Origin: Gordionus sp. m RMFG-2023 | Taxonomy: Eukaryota; Nematomorpha; Gordioida; Chordodea; Parachordodidae | Reading direction: 5' to 3' | NCBI RefSeq assembly: GCF_954871325.1 | Contig: NC_088776.1 | Coordinates: 63,264,954-63,328,953 of the forward strand | DNA: 64,000 nucleotides | In this document: piece by piece, positions 36,852-49,830 of the stretch | Numbering within the stretch: position 1 is the first letter of the stretch | Layout: every line of letters starts with the position of its first letter | Translations under genes and position numbers: made by a program | The notes under the pieces: generated by a model | Told to the model about the DNA's origin: nothing | Database searches by the model: none | What the model saw: only the letters and a program-made list of their open reading frames with translations

Positions 36852-37936
36852 TTATCCTTTTCCATACATCCTAACCCAAACCAATTGATTCACTATATAT
36901 TTCACCTGATTTTCCTTCTCCTGTATCTTCACAATTTCCCCAGGTTTCAACATATCCAAAAACATATTTATTTTTTGACCTAACAATTTTTCCGCAGGCG
37001 ATTTACCATCTTTTCCTTTAGCATTATTATAATATAACTGCAATACCCATATTTCACTTCGGTTATCTTTAGTTTTTATTAACCAACTTTTAACAATCGC
37101 CACCATCCTTTCCGCCTGTCCATTCGAATTAGGATGGTACGGTGGTGCAACTATATGATTCACATTTAATTTGATACAAAAATTTTTAAATCTCATACTA
37201 ATAAATGCTGGACCCCCATTCGATACCATAACTTTCGGTATCCCAAATTTCGAAAATATTTTTTTACAAAATTTTATTACAATTCCCGTGGATAACCCAT
37301 GTACCTCCACGAATTCTATCCACTTCGAAAAAGAATCCACCATTAAAACAAATTTTTTCCCTTCCCACTCGAAAAAGTCCAAATGAATTCTTTCCCAAGG
37401 TTCTTTAGTTTTCGGCCAACTACTATTTTTATCTTTAGGGGGCATATTGGCACAGGCATTACAAACCTCACAATTTTCCCCTAACTTATCAATTTCTTCA
37501 TTCATACCTGGCCACCATATATATTCCCGTCCCCATTGTTTCATTTTCGTAATTCCTTGATGACCCGCATGTAAAATATCTAAAAAAATTTCTCTTAAAT
37601 TACGAGGAATAACCGTTCTATTTCCTCTCATAATACATTTATCTACTATAGTTAATTCTGCTTCCACATTTTAAATTTCTTTCCCTGATCACTCCATGGT
37701 TTTTTCCCAGTAATCCACAATTTTACCAAATTCAATTCTTTATCCATCATAGTATATCTCTGAATATCCTCCCATTTGGTAGGACTACCCTTTAACACTT
37801 TAGTTAACATCCTGATAAGAGCTTCCTCTCCATTTTCTTCATCAATTTTCACCTCTTGTTTCTCATCAATGATTTCTAATCTAGACATAATGTCCGGCAA
37901 ATGATTCTCTTTTCCCTGCCTATACTTCAACTCCAA
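36852..37936 (-). pseudogene. RNase H tail and integrase region of the Ty3-type fossil
   Basis: The first frame ends in the connection after RNase H (RQGKENHLPDIMSRLE), the classic Ty3 junction. The second frame covers an H-H-C-C zinc-binding domain (AGHQG, CEVCNAC) and an integrase core region (FVLMVDSFSKWIEF, PYHPNSNGQAERMV), with the start of a C-terminal domain (VKYIVNQLVWVRM). This block fits the Ty3/gypsy superfamily. Reverse transcriptase is not present between here and the neighbouring LTR. Confidence 0.8.
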
Positions 37937-38155
37937 ATCAAAACTTCCCTTGCATAAAGAAAAAAAATAAAAGTAAAAATGAATATTTATAGAAAGGTTA
38001 AGGTTTATATTCGGGAAAAATATATTTAGTTATATTTGTATATAAAATATATTATAATTTTTTTTGTATATATAAAAGAAGAAGAAATTTTATTAAGACC
38101 ATTATTTTATTTTTTTTCGTATAAATGAAATATTAATAAAATTATTAGATAAAGT

Positions 38156-39422
38156 AATTAAGTAAATCATTAAATTTTTGGTTTTAATTTATTAGACATT
38201 TCATTTTAAAGTTAACATATATAATGTAATCAATTTTTTATTATTATTTATATATCAGATATTAACAGAATGGTATTATTGTTGATGTTATTTACGATTA
38301 ATACAATATAATTCATTTAATGTTTTATATTTAAATAAACCTTTCTATTTTTTAAATCTTACACTGGGAGAAGTTAAAGTTATAAAGGAAATTTAATTAT
38401 GTAGTAACGAAGACTTTAAGAGAAAAGAAAAACGTAAAATCAAAAAGATCTAGCCAAAGTTTGATCAAAGACGAGAGATTTCCCAATAAAATATATCTGT
38501 AATTTTAAAGTTTATTATTCAGCACTTGTTTATAATTTTGAACTTATTAAAGGAAAAAATATCTTGAATTACCATTTGCTCTTATTACTGATCGAACGCT
38601 GACAGTTTTCATTTTTATAATTTAGATAATATTTCTTATAATTTTTTTAAAATAATTTAATTATTTGACTGAATTAGGATAATGATAAATAGATAACTTA
38701 TCATATTGATCAAAACTTAAGGTTTATTATATTACCTAATTATATGTAAGTAGAAACATTATCCTAAAAAATGTTAAAATATTAATTTTGACTACTTAAC
38801 GTAAACTTACAAGATACCTAACGCTATCAGTTTTGTTTAATAATTATTTATTTTGGTTATAATTAAGCCATATGTAAATAAATATCAGGATATTAAGTAA
38901 TAAAATTTGACAGTTTGGTTGAATTTGTATTATAAATTAAAATGACCTTGCTGGCGATCAAAAATTATTAATTTTTATGGACCTGGTATAAAAACAATAT
39001 TCTATTATTTCTTTTATCAAAACTTACATAGGATTGCTTAAAGATTTTGATTTATAAATGTATACATCCTACTGGCCATTCTTAATAGTTTTTATTATAT
39101 ATTAGGATATAAAATATTAACGTTAAAAAAATTAAAATTTGACAGCTATATAGAATTAGAAATACAAACCTATAATATACGGATGCAGGCAATCTTATTT
39201 TTTTTATAATATAAAATGATGCCATAATAGGTACATCTTTGCACAAGATTATCTAGGGAATTTTTTCATAAATTATGTTAAGCGTTATTTATTGAGAAAT
39301 TCAGTTTTTACATTTAATAATTAGAGCAATCTTATTAAGTATAATTATAAAAATTCTTCAAACTTTGAATAAATCATAAGTATAACTGTTATTTGTTATT
39401 AAAGCAATAATTTAATATAAAT
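38156..39422. other. Gene-free AT-rich stretch
   Basis: I see no coding frame, terminal repeats or clear match to other parts of the window. Confidence 0.4.
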
Positions 39423-40526
39423 TTATGAACCCCATATATAAAAATTATAATAAATCAATTTTTTTAAAAAACATTTTTAATAAGATTTTTATGCGATTAT
39501 AAAGGGATGATTGAAAATGACAAAGTTTTTAAAATTAATTACCATTATGTAAAATAATATAATTCCCTTTCCCTTTATGATTAATAATTTTGCTCAATAA
39601 GGAATTTGACAATTTAGCAAATACACAGAGCTAGGCTCGCACTTATACTTGTTAGCAACATCTTCACTTGTTGCGAATACTTCAATTATGCTAGAAGATT
39701 ATAAAAATTATAATAACTTTGAATACCTTTTACTTTTTCGCCTCGATATTCCCAGTAATAAAAGTATCATTCTTTCAATAATGCTTTAAATGATCATATA
39801 TACTTGTAATAAGAAGATTTGTTTTATTAAATATATTTTACTTGAAGTATCGTCCGCGTTATATGATTCTATCCTTACTATAATCGACATTTTGATTATT
39901 TTTTGTATAGACCTTAAAATTTGATAATTGTTTATAAAGTTGCTATTAATTTAGTTTTATATCGTAGAGTAATTAAAAGAATTTTTACTGACCATATACT
40001 TGATAATATCGTTAGCATTCTAAATTATTATATATAATATGTTTTATTCAGTAAAATATTTTTAATTTCTTTGCAATCTGTCGGATTATGAACTAAATGA
40101 TGAATTTAAAGATAAAAAAATCTAAATTTGTTATAGATTTTTATAGACATGCCAAATTAACGAGAAGATGCATTAAAATATTTAACAAAGGCATTAATTG
40201 TTTTTGGTAAAACTTATACATTTATATATAATAGTCAAAATAAATAACAAGAAAATTGTAAAAACAATAATTATAGTAAAATCTTCTATTATTTATTAAG
40301 GTATAGGTCTCATACATGATCTTAAATCTAAATTCGATTAGGATTAAAATATTTGGTATCATGGCAATTAAAGGTCTTCCTAATATTAGAGTTTTACATT
40401 TCTTTGAAGCCAATTCATAAAATAATAAGTCCAAAATAGAAATCTGTTACCTCGATAACAATTCCATCGATTTACCAAATTATGAAATTGTAGATTTAAA
40501 TAATCTATCCCTATTAGTTTCATACA
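39423..40526 (+). repeat. Direct duplication, copy 1
   Basis: It matches 45671-46790 at close to 90% by eye, so this duplication is younger than the inverted arms. Shared anchors are AATTCCCTTTCCCTTTATGA, GAGCTAGGCTCGCA, TATGCTAGAAGATTAT and AATCTATCCCTATTAGTTTC. Both copies end at the same word, and each is followed by a different transposon. A + strand peptide near 40420-40525 (ICYLDNNSIDLPNYEIVDLN) is identical in both copies. Confidence 0.8.
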
Positions 40527-40527
40527 T

Positions 40528-42925
40528 ATCAGTGTTGTTAAAACGTCGAATTCAGTCTCGAGTTGTTGTCGAATATGTTGAGTAACTCAAACTCAAGTCG
40601 TGAACTCGAGTTATGAACTCAAGTCGACTCAAGTTCATAAAATATTCGTCCTCTAGTGTTGATTTGAGGACGAATATTTCAGATTTATTATTATTAATTA
40701 AGATATTTTTGTATATTAGATTTTTTACTTTAGACTTTCATGTGAATACAAATTATATAGTTGAGTCGACTAGAGGACGAATAATTCTATGAACTTGAGT
40801 CGTCAATTTGAGCGACTAGAGTGCTAATATTTCAAATTAGTTATTATTAATTAAGATATTTGTTCTGTTATTTACATTTTTTTACTTTAGACATCCAATT
40901 TGAGTCGTGAATATAAATTATGTTGTTGAGTCGACTAGAGGACGAATAGTTCTATGAACTTGAGTGGTCATTTTTTAAAGGAAGGTCTAAGGTTTGTTTC
41001 ACCTCACCCATTATTCTGATCATTTTATTCGACCAATACTTCTAGGGTTGAATCCAATATATATAATAACATCTAGTAGATATTAAAATTATGGGAGGGT
41101 AAGTTATTTATAGCTTCTTTTAATTATAATACTCTGACTTAGTATTGCATTGGCATTTATTATCGTTATTTTTTTAAACATAGATTATCCATAAAAAAGT
41201 GACAATTGTCATATTCGTTATTTTTGAAGTTTTAAGGCAAATGGGTGAAAATATGTTTGTATCATAGAAAAATGACAAATGTCAAAATTATTTTTGAATT
41301 TTTTTTAAAGCAAATGGGTAAAAATAAATAATGTTAAATCAAAATTTCAGTATCGTAGAAAGATGACAATTGATTTTAAAAAGTGCGAGTAGACCTGTTA
41401 CAAAATTTATAGTTAAGAATTCTGAAAATTTAAAAATTCCTTGGAAAAACTGGCATAATTCGCAAATAAATTGAGCGTTAAATTACATAACGAATTGTGT
41501 TCATTTACCAGTATATTCAAAGATTGATTAGCAGAATTAAATGAAATGGACGATGATATCATATTTACAAGTGAGGAGTTAAATGAAGAAGATAGAATAT
41601 CACAATATGATTTGATAATAAATGTAATAGGTGTTTATTAGTGTAATCATTACAATTAACAATATGCACAACATTAATTTATTTTTAACATATGATACAT
41701 TTTAATTTTGTCACGGAGGTAATTGCGAGAACATTTAGTAAATTAAAAAATTTATAGACCAAATTGGATGCGTTTTAATTAAAATTTAATAAAATTTGTA
41801 ATGCATTTAAAATGTTATTGTAAAAATCTTAGAAATTTTTTTTTTAAATTCTCATTTTCCACCTAGGTACAAAACATAAAAAAATTATATTCGATTTATA
41901 ACTTTGACGTTAATTTTCATTAAAGTTCAAAAACTCTGATTATTAAAAAAAATATATCAAAAATATTATTTTATAATTTTATCAAAATGTTTTTACAATA
42001 ATTATGGAAAATTTTTTAACAATATAATGTTTTTTCACATTATGGAAACGTGTTACAACAATAAAAAATCATATTACTGTATATGTTCAATTTTAATATA
42101 TGATTAATTTAATATCTTTTTTTATTAAAAAATTAAATCGTTTGAACATATCAAAAATTTATTTATAAATAAAAAAAAAAATTTTAAATAAATAAATATT
42201 GTTAATGGTGAAAAAAACAAGAAAATTTTTTATAACTTTTTTAAAATAGCCCAAGATTTATTTTGGGGGAAAGAAACAAGGGGAGGGATTGGTTATTACT
42301 GAAGTATGGGGGGTTACTAATAATTTCCAATTAAAAAAAAATACAAATCTTATATTTTAAAAGTACCATGAAAACAAATAATATATTATTAAAAACAAGG
42401 AAAGGGGAGTGCTTGGAAGAAACAAAATATAAATTCAAATTATATTATTGAAAAAAAATTTTCAGACATAAATTATATTAAATGTTCATTAAAACCAATG
42501 TTTTTCTTGACATAATAGAGCTCTGGTTTATCTAAAAAAAAAGTCGGCAATATACATCACAGTATGAATAGGTTTTAAGCACTAACACCCCCACCCCCTT
42601 CGCGATTTTTTATAATAAACATCTTGTTGGTATAAAGTGTATCGCTTCGCTACATTATATTAAATTGTCATAAAGTTTGTTCACCATTCTGATATATATT
42701 AAATCTAGACTAATTTTAAATCACGATCTTCCCCATTCTCAATAATTAATTCGTTCTCTAGTCGACATAAATATATAACTCGTGTTCCACGACTCAAGTT
42801 GGAAGTCTAAAGTAAAAAAAAAAAACAGAACAAATGTTATATTAAATAATAATAACTAATTTCAAATCTTCGTTATCTGATCAACGACTCAAGTTCATAG
42901 AACTATTCTTCTCGACTCAAGTATT
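40528..42925. mobile_element. Element with inverted ends and repeated 180-base subterminal units
   Basis: About two and a half direct copies of a roughly 180-base unit occupy 40600-40985. Shared words include GAGTCGACTAGAGGACGAAT, TTCTATGAACTTGAGTCG and TTTTTTACTTTAGAC. One more copy lies inverted at 42745-42925. Between them are 1.7 kb of AT-rich DNA with a short open frame at about 41530-41640 (EEDRISQYDLIINVIGVY) and three loose 80-base repeats at 41200-41380. The start carries AGTGTTGTTAAAAC, the end motif of the MITE family. No transposase was recognised. The class is uncertain. Confidence 0.5.
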
Positions 42926-43262
42926 AGAGATCTTCAAAGTTAGCCCCAGCTCGTACCCGGCCCGAACGGGCTTGGGCCTAATTCTATTTAAAATAGTGGG
43001 GTTCGGGCCGGGCCAGGCCTAATATTTTAAAAAAAAATTGGGTGGGTCGTTTCGGATCTTGATAATTGTTTTAAATAAATCTAAATGTATCAATTTTATA
43101 TTGAATTTTTTATGTAAAATAAAAATATTTGATTTTATATATTGAAACTAAACGACATATAATATATGTCTTTTATTTTGTGTAATTATAAAAATGACTT
43201 TCTATATTTAAATAATTCGAAACTTTTTCAAAAACATATCGGGTTCTGGCCGAGCTGGCAAA
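42925..43262. repeat. hAT-type non-autonomous element rich in GGGCC
   Basis: It starts AGAGATCTTCAAAGTTAGCC and has CCCGGCCCGAACGGGC near its left end and GGGTTCTGGCCGAGCTGGCAA at its right. It is related to 25841-26139 by order of motifs and a shared core word (AACGACATATAA-type). No target duplication was recognised. Confidence 0.5.
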
Positions 43263-43279
43263 AGTTTTTTAATAAAAAT

Positions 43280-45480
43280 TTAGATAAAAATAATTAAATA
43301 CCTTTAGAGTTAGTTGAGGTTAAGGGATAAAACCAGCTATTAGCTTTTTTGTTTAAAAATTTTTTTTATCTTATTTTATTTTTTACAGAAGTAATAATTT
43401 ACAAAAAAAAAAAAAATATTTAATCTTCGAATCGGATATTGAGGAAAGAGGCAGTAGGGCTTAATGTTAAGGGAAAATATTTATTGCTGGAATCGATAAA
43501 AAGTATTTTGACTTTCAAAACCAATCATTTTGGAGAAGGAGGTCGGTATCTTGATACGGGTCTTAAATTAAAGATAACAACATCATTTAGAAAATTTTTA
43601 TAAAGCCAGTAAAAATAAACATAATTGATTTGAAAATACTAATCTTTTATAAAGAATCAAACTTATATCTAGAAATTAATTATAAATTTACGAAAAAAAA
43701 GAAATTTTAATTTTTTAAATGTTGACATTGTGGCATATAAATATTCTGGTATAATTTATTTTTTTGGTAAAAGATTCTTAATATCCTAATCTAATCTAAC
43801 CATTGTCATATTAAATAAATATGATACTAATTTTACAAAACTTTGACTGAAAAATTATACGGGTGGGGGGGGGGGGGGGGGGGGGGCAATCATTAATTTT
43901 TCATTTTTACATATAACTATATATTAATTAAGACATTTTCTGCTAGATTATAATATTGTTGTACTGTGGTGTTAATAACAATAAATATCAAATTATATCA
44001 CTAACATAGTAAATTTTAAACTCAATTATACAATATTAATATTATTAAATACAGTTACAATTATTTCAAATATAAATTTAAAAAGGATTATTATGATCTT
44101 AATTCCAATATTTGATAAAATATTGATATTTGATTTCATTGGTTATAATTTTTTAAATTTATATAACAAGAGTTAGTTTAAGAATTATATAAAGAAAATT
44201 TATTCTACAAATTTATCAATTTTAATAGATTGTCGGTCATTAAATATATCGAAATCTCAAGACTATTGCGTGAGATTTTAAAATTTTATATAATTTCAAT
44301 CACAGGCGTAACAATTTCAAGGGTTTCCTTACAAAACTTTCCAATGATAAAAATAATAATGGTGGATATCTTTTGTGTAAGTTCCCTCTTTAGCCAAATT
44401 CTGCTGTCCAGTTATTTTACACTTAGACTCGTAATTTCTTGAGAAAAAACTAAAGATAAAATTTAATTTATTTTGTAATTGTTTAAAATTTTCTAATTAA
44501 ATTTATTATATATTATACTTAAAATATCAAGCAAAATAATATTCTCTATATAAAGCCGGCTACAATCTACTAGGTAAACAATTTCAAAAAAAAAATTTCG
44601 ATAAAAAGGATTTTTTTGTTTTATTTAATAAAATATAAAAAAAATTATATTTGTATATTAGTTAATATTCTTAGAAATATTTATTATTATTACTAATAAA
44701 TATTTTAAAAAATCTAAAATTTTTTTTATTATTATAATATTATGAATCGTTGTAAGATGACGTAAATAGTTGTAAAAAACAAATAATGATACAAAACAAA
44801 AACTCAGCCAAATAAACTGGGGAAAAAACTGAAGATAAAAAACATTTAAAAATAGAAAACTACTGAAAATAAATCTGTAAAGAAAATAATCTTTAGAAAA
44901 CAAGCTTGGCCATAATGCTTATATTATCTTCTATTTTTATTCTACAATCGTGCTCAATTCTATCTTTATAATACTAATTTTTTTTTTGACCAAAAAATTA
45001 TTAAGGGAGGTGAGAATATTTACTATTATTTTGTTTAGAAATCTTAATATCGCACTTTATAACAAAAGACCTAGAACAAAGTTGATTTTACGTTCTTGCT
45101 GATCGGGCAAAAAACATGATCTTTGGTTATCCATATTTTTGAAAATGGTATAATTTAATTTTTTAATAATATTTTTACAACATATTAGAACTATGGTTTT
45201 TTAAGTTTTAAACTGTATATTTTTGTGGTATTGTTAAACGGCACGATTTGTCGATTTTTAAAAACAGCCTGCAAGCCTCAAGGTTTCGTTAATATATGTT
45301 TCAACCTTCGTGGCCATCTATGAGAAAAATATTAAGGCTACCATAATATTCTGGATAAAATGATATAGCCATTTAGGTTCAAGAAGAGCCCTATACAATT
45401 AATATTTTTGTAAGTTTTTATTATGAAATTTATATACCTGCAGTCCGACCTGGATTTGAGTCGCCCTCGGGTAAACCGGG
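43280..45480 (+). repeat. Partial third copy of the duplicated block
   Basis: It aligns directly with about 58850-61390, and in reverse with 1110-1700. Anchors are GGCGTAACA with TTTCAAGGGTTTCC (44300), TGACGTAAATAGTTGTAAAA (44760), AAATAAACTGGGGAAAAAACT (44810) and the MITE start at 45229. It lacks the roughly 620 bases seen at 58980-59600 and contains none of the M13 exons. A 22-base G run lies at 43865-43886. A short - strand peptide at about 44250-44390 is partly conserved in the right-arm copy. Confidence 0.7.
43865..43886 (+). repeat. Run of 22 G
   Basis: This is the longest homopolymer of G or C in the window, preceded by GGGT. Other runs of 11-12 lie at 1732-1743, 11826-11837 and 25344-25354. 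It falls in non-coding duplicated DNA. The right-arm copy lacks a comparable run. Confidence 0.9.
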
Positions 45481-45544
45481 GATTATCAATTAAAACCTTA
45501 AATTTTATTTGGTCGAAATAAATATTTGATAAACATTCATAATG

Positions 45545-46790
45545 ATATAACAAACCCCATATATGTAAATTATAAATAATCATTTTTTTAAAACAAATTT
45601 TTTATCAATGCGATTCTAAAGGGATGATTGAAAATGACAAAAGTAATTTGATTTACATTCATTATGATATAACTAACCCCATATAAAAAAATTATAATAA
45701 ATCATTTTTTTTAAAACAAATTTTTAATAAGATTTCTATGCGATTCTAAAGGGATGATTGAAAATACAAAGTTTTTGAAATTAATTACCCAATTATAAAT
45801 GTAAAATAACATAATTCCCTTTCCCTTTATGATTAATAATTTTGTTCAATAAGGAATTTAACAATTATCCAAATCCATAGAGCTAGGCTCGCAATTATAC
45901 TTGTTAGCAACCATTTTACTTGTCGCTAATACTTCAAGTATGCTAGAAGATTATAAAAATTATGATATCTTTGAAAAATATCTTTTTACTTTTTCGCCTC
46001 GATATTCCCAGGAATAAAAGTATCATTCTTGCAATAATGCTTTAAATGATGCATATATACTTTTTAATAAGAAGATTTGTTTTATTAAATATATTTTACT
46101 TGAATTATCGGTTCCACGTTAGATGATTCTATATTAACCTCACTAGAATTGACATTTTGATTATTTATTGTATAAGCCTTAAAATTTGATAATTGTTTAT
46201 TAAGTTACTATTAATTTAGATTTACCATGTAAAGTAAGTCGAAAGCAGCTCTAATGATCTTATATTTGTAAACATCGCTTGCATTCTAAATTATTATAAA
46301 TATTATGTTTTATTTAGTAAAATATTTTTAACCTCTTTGCAATCTGTGGGATATTTAACTAAATGATGAATTTAAAGATATAATAATATAATTTGGTATA
46401 GATTTTTGTAGACATGACTAACGAGGAGAAGTATTAAAATATTTAACAAAGGTATTGAAATTTTATTTGGTAAAACCTATACATTTATATTTAATAGTCA
46501 AAATAAATAACAAGAAAATTGTAAAAACAAGAATTATAGTAAACATCTTGTATTATTTATTAAGGTATAGGTCTCATACATGGTCTCAAATCTATTCGAT
46601 TAGGATTAAAATAGTTGGTATCATGGCAATGAAAGGTCTTCCTAATATTTTTAGAGATTTACATTTCTTTGAAGCCAATTCATAAAATAATAAGTCCAAT
46701 ATAGAAATCTGTTACCTCGATAACAATTCCATCGATTTACCGAATTATGAAATTGTAGATTTAAATAATCTATCCCTATTAGTTTCATAT
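45545..46790 (+). repeat. Direct duplication, copy 2
   Basis: The main copy of 39423-40526 runs from about 45671 to 46790. Its first 95 bases are also present once more just upstream (about 45545-45640), so the left edge is a short tandem. It ends at the same word as copy 1, CTATTAGTTTCATA, where a hAT element begins. Confidence 0.75.
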
Positions 46791-46791
46791 C

Positions 46792-48667
46792 CAGGGTTGC
46801 CAGGTAAAATTCTTAAATTGCGAGAATTACGGGAGAAATACCAAAATTGTGGTAAAAATATAAAATTGCTAAAAAAAAAAATTTTGCTGGTCAATTGACT
46901 TAATTATCCGCCTATTATTTTTTATAATTATTTGTATAAATGCAAAGTCGGTAAATATTTCTCAAAATAAAATAACAATTTTTTAATTTATAAAAAAAAA
47001 CCAACGATCTTTTTTAAATATAAAAGAATGTAAAAATATAAAATCAAACGATTTTAATTTTACTATGTAAAAAATATATTTTATGCGAATATTCCGCAAG
47101 ACCGCAATTGGAAATCTACCGTTTGTGTGTATTAAATTATAAGGCGTTTAATTATCACGTTTTAAGTTTAAATACATAATAAGATAATATACTCATTTCA
47201 ATGTTAATTATTTTATTTTATAGTTCAATCACATTATTATAATCCGTGCAGGGGAGTGTATCTACATTCATTGCAAAACAAAAATATTCTCCATAAATAA
47301 GTAATAATACAGATTACAGTTGCGCTAATTGTAATCACTTATCATACAGTACAACTTCACAAGCTACTTATCATTATAATGTAGGCAGAATCTTTACCCA
47401 TAATATTTAGCGATAAATGAAAACTTTATTTTTACCAATAGCGCCATAAAATTTATTATCAATTTTTAATTGTAGAGATGAACAGAACTGTAGCAAGATT
47501 TTATGAATCTTTTTTATAAAGAATATTCTGATTGCAACTGAATATTAACTGCATGAAGTAGATTTCCTACATGTGAAACGATTCCCAAATATTCTTCTGC
47601 CATTTCATACTCTTTCAATATTTTAGGACAGCTTTTAAAATTATTATTTAAGAAGTATTTTTTTAAGGGTTTGTAAAATTTTAAAAACTCTTTATACATT
47701 AACTTTTTTTAGTTGATGACTAAATTCGTTAAAACTTTTCATCACAATTATTTCGACCACAGATAGTGCATTTATTGTCTTCTTGCATGAATTATGAAGT
47801 ATATGGCATATACAGTCAATTGGTATTAATTCATTATTGTGCTGCCTCATTCCGGTAACTTTGGTTTTTGCCAAACAGAGGCATTATCAGCGCAGAAAGC
47901 TGACATGCTAATCATTGATAACCCTGAATCAGCTATATTTACCATCATGTGGCTAGCTACATCGTTGGATTTTTTATTATCCGAGGAAAAAATTTTAACA
48001 GTTTTATTGAAATGTTTTTATTCTTGTTGAAATAGCGAAGGATCGAGGAAAATGTTTTAATATTTCCCTTATGATGCCCATCTTTCAAATCGTCTAGAAT
48101 TAACCTCTAGGATTCAGTACTAAAACACTTGTGATAGCCTTGCTCATATTTGTACTGCCACAAGTAAGGTTTGCCTTATATTGAAGTCGTTAAATATCAT
48201 GAGAAAAAGATTCGACCCACATTTTGATTATATAGCTCTGTGAATGTTGAACTACATGATAGATGTATACGATTTCCGCAAATTTAGTTGCATCTGTATT
48301 ATTTATTATTTGAGAATATTTTTGTATTGCAATCGATGTTGATATACTCCCCTGTACTTATATGAACGAAATGATGTTGATTTTATTATTGGATAAAAGT
48401 AAAACAGGATAGAAAGAAATTTACAAGACAGGTTTTCGAATAAATATTTAAAATTATTTTAAAAATATAAAAATAATCAATTAATGTCTCTCAAAATTAT
48501 TATTTATATATTAAAAATGTTAAAATACTAAAAAAAAATTGCGAGAGAAATTAAAAAATTGCGGTAGATTTTTGCGAGAGATTTGCGATTGCGGTAGAGA
48601 AATGTCAGCATGTAAACTAAAAAATTACGGAAGTCTCCCGCTGATGGGGGGAGACATGGCAACCCTG
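46792..48667 (-). mobile_element. Degraded hAT transposon with transposase remnants
   Basis: The ends are CAGGGTTGCCA and its inverse TGGCAACCCTG. Both sides also share subterminal GCGAGA and ATTACGG words. On the - strand, 48030-47514 reads FCADNASVW, then CICHILHNSCKK, then LGIVSHVGNLLHAVNIQLQS, in the order of hAT transposases of the ZBED/DUF4371 type. The frames are split, the DNA-binding N-terminus and C-terminal dimerisation motif were not found, and no clean 8-base target duplication is visible (TTCATATC on the left, TCCTATCT on the right). It is a dead, internally deleted copy. Confidence 0.7.
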
Positions 48668-49830
48668 TCCTATCTATTTATCTTATTCTTCGTGATAAGA
48701 AATGTGGTCACGAATGGCTGGAAGACTTGCCGAGTTAAACCCTGATGAATCTCTACAATGAGAGTGATCTTAGGCTATACTATCCGCTGTGACATTTATC
48801 ATATACTACAACTTCTTAATAAATTCCAAATGAATACATCATCTTAACTGCATTAAAATAAAAGCCCCACTCTAAAATATATCAATAAGCCTCCCTTTAA
48901 AAAAGACTCGTGCCCTTACAATTTAGAATCCCTTAATATTTTAACTGAATATGGGTTAAAGACAGGAAAGTTTGACTCCTATTTTTTAAAATTATCTATA
49001 GCTCCGCTATAGGAAGATTCTCTATTTATGATTCTTATTTTTAGAAATACAAATTACAATAAATGAAATTGATTCTTTCGTAATAAAGATATATGGGCAA
49101 ACTTTTAAAATATAATATATTTCAACACTATAAAAAATTTGGTGCAGATATCAAAATCTATGCTATGCTAATATGTAAAAGAAAATCAAAATTTTATGGA
49201 TAATTTTTAAATTGGGAACAATTTCAGAATTTAATAGATTTCTTCCAATACTGAAAATTACTATTCAAAAATAAATTTTTCCTTAACTCAAGTATTAACG
49301 TTTCAATATAATCAAAATATTTGTTGGTCATTCTAGATAATCCATCGCTTTTATTTATATTATCGAAAGTGTAGAGAGAAAAAATTAGTTATAACCAGAG
49401 GCCCAGCGAGATAATTTTTTGAGGACCGGACCAGAATTTATTTTTTCCGAGCATTACCTAATTCTGAGCACATATTTTTAGCCCACCGGAGTGTGACCCG
49501 AGGTTACTAGAAGAAATTATAATTTGAGTTTAAATATCATAATATCTAAGAAACGATTAAGATACACATATTGACTTTAAATAGAAAGTACATTTAACGT
49601 CATAATCTAATTAATATTCTTATAAAATTGAATTTAATGAATATGAATTCAAATAAATTTTATTCAGTTTAAATATAAAAAGTAAAATTAAAATACGATT
49701 GTATAATAATTTGCATAATTGAAGACGAAAATTATTATATAGACAAATTTTTAAAAAAAATATAATAATGAACGAATCCGACCAGAGCCCTAGTCTCGCT
49801 CCTGGTCGAGCTTTTAGCAAGTAGGCACCT
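48668..49830. other. Gene-free stretch between a hAT element and the right arm
   Basis: AT-rich with a few GC-richer patches (48668-48780, 49395-49510, 49770-49830). The last patch carries GACCAGAGCCC and GGTCGAG words that resemble ends of the hAT-type MITEs. No coding sequence is supported. Confidence 0.4.

Larger units (their letters stand above)
34919..38155 (-). mobile_element. Ty3-type LTR retrotransposon fossil, minus strand
   Basis: Direct repeats of about 200 bases (34919-35115 and 37950-38155), very similar to each other, bound - strand retroelement sequence. In - strand order there is the tail of RNase H (37936-37652, KYRQGKENHLPDIMSR), then integrase (37667-36852) with a zinc-binding domain and core (IWWPGMNEE, HLDFFEW), then about 900 AT-rich bases, then a gag-like CCHC knuckle frame (35934-35377). 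The 5' portion of pol is absent, so the element is broken and strongly rearranged or deleted. The close similarity of the two repeats suggests a younger age than the fossil at 29783. Confidence 0.75.

Noticed and set aside
40600-41380. Repeated units considered as a CRISPR-like array
   Set aside because: The units are about 80 and 180 bases, adjoin without unique spacers, vary in sequence, and lie in a eukaryotic transposon context.
46784-48675. Eight-base target duplication for the CAGGGTTGCCA hAT
   Set aside because: The flanks TTCATATC and TCCTATCT do not match well enough to claim one.
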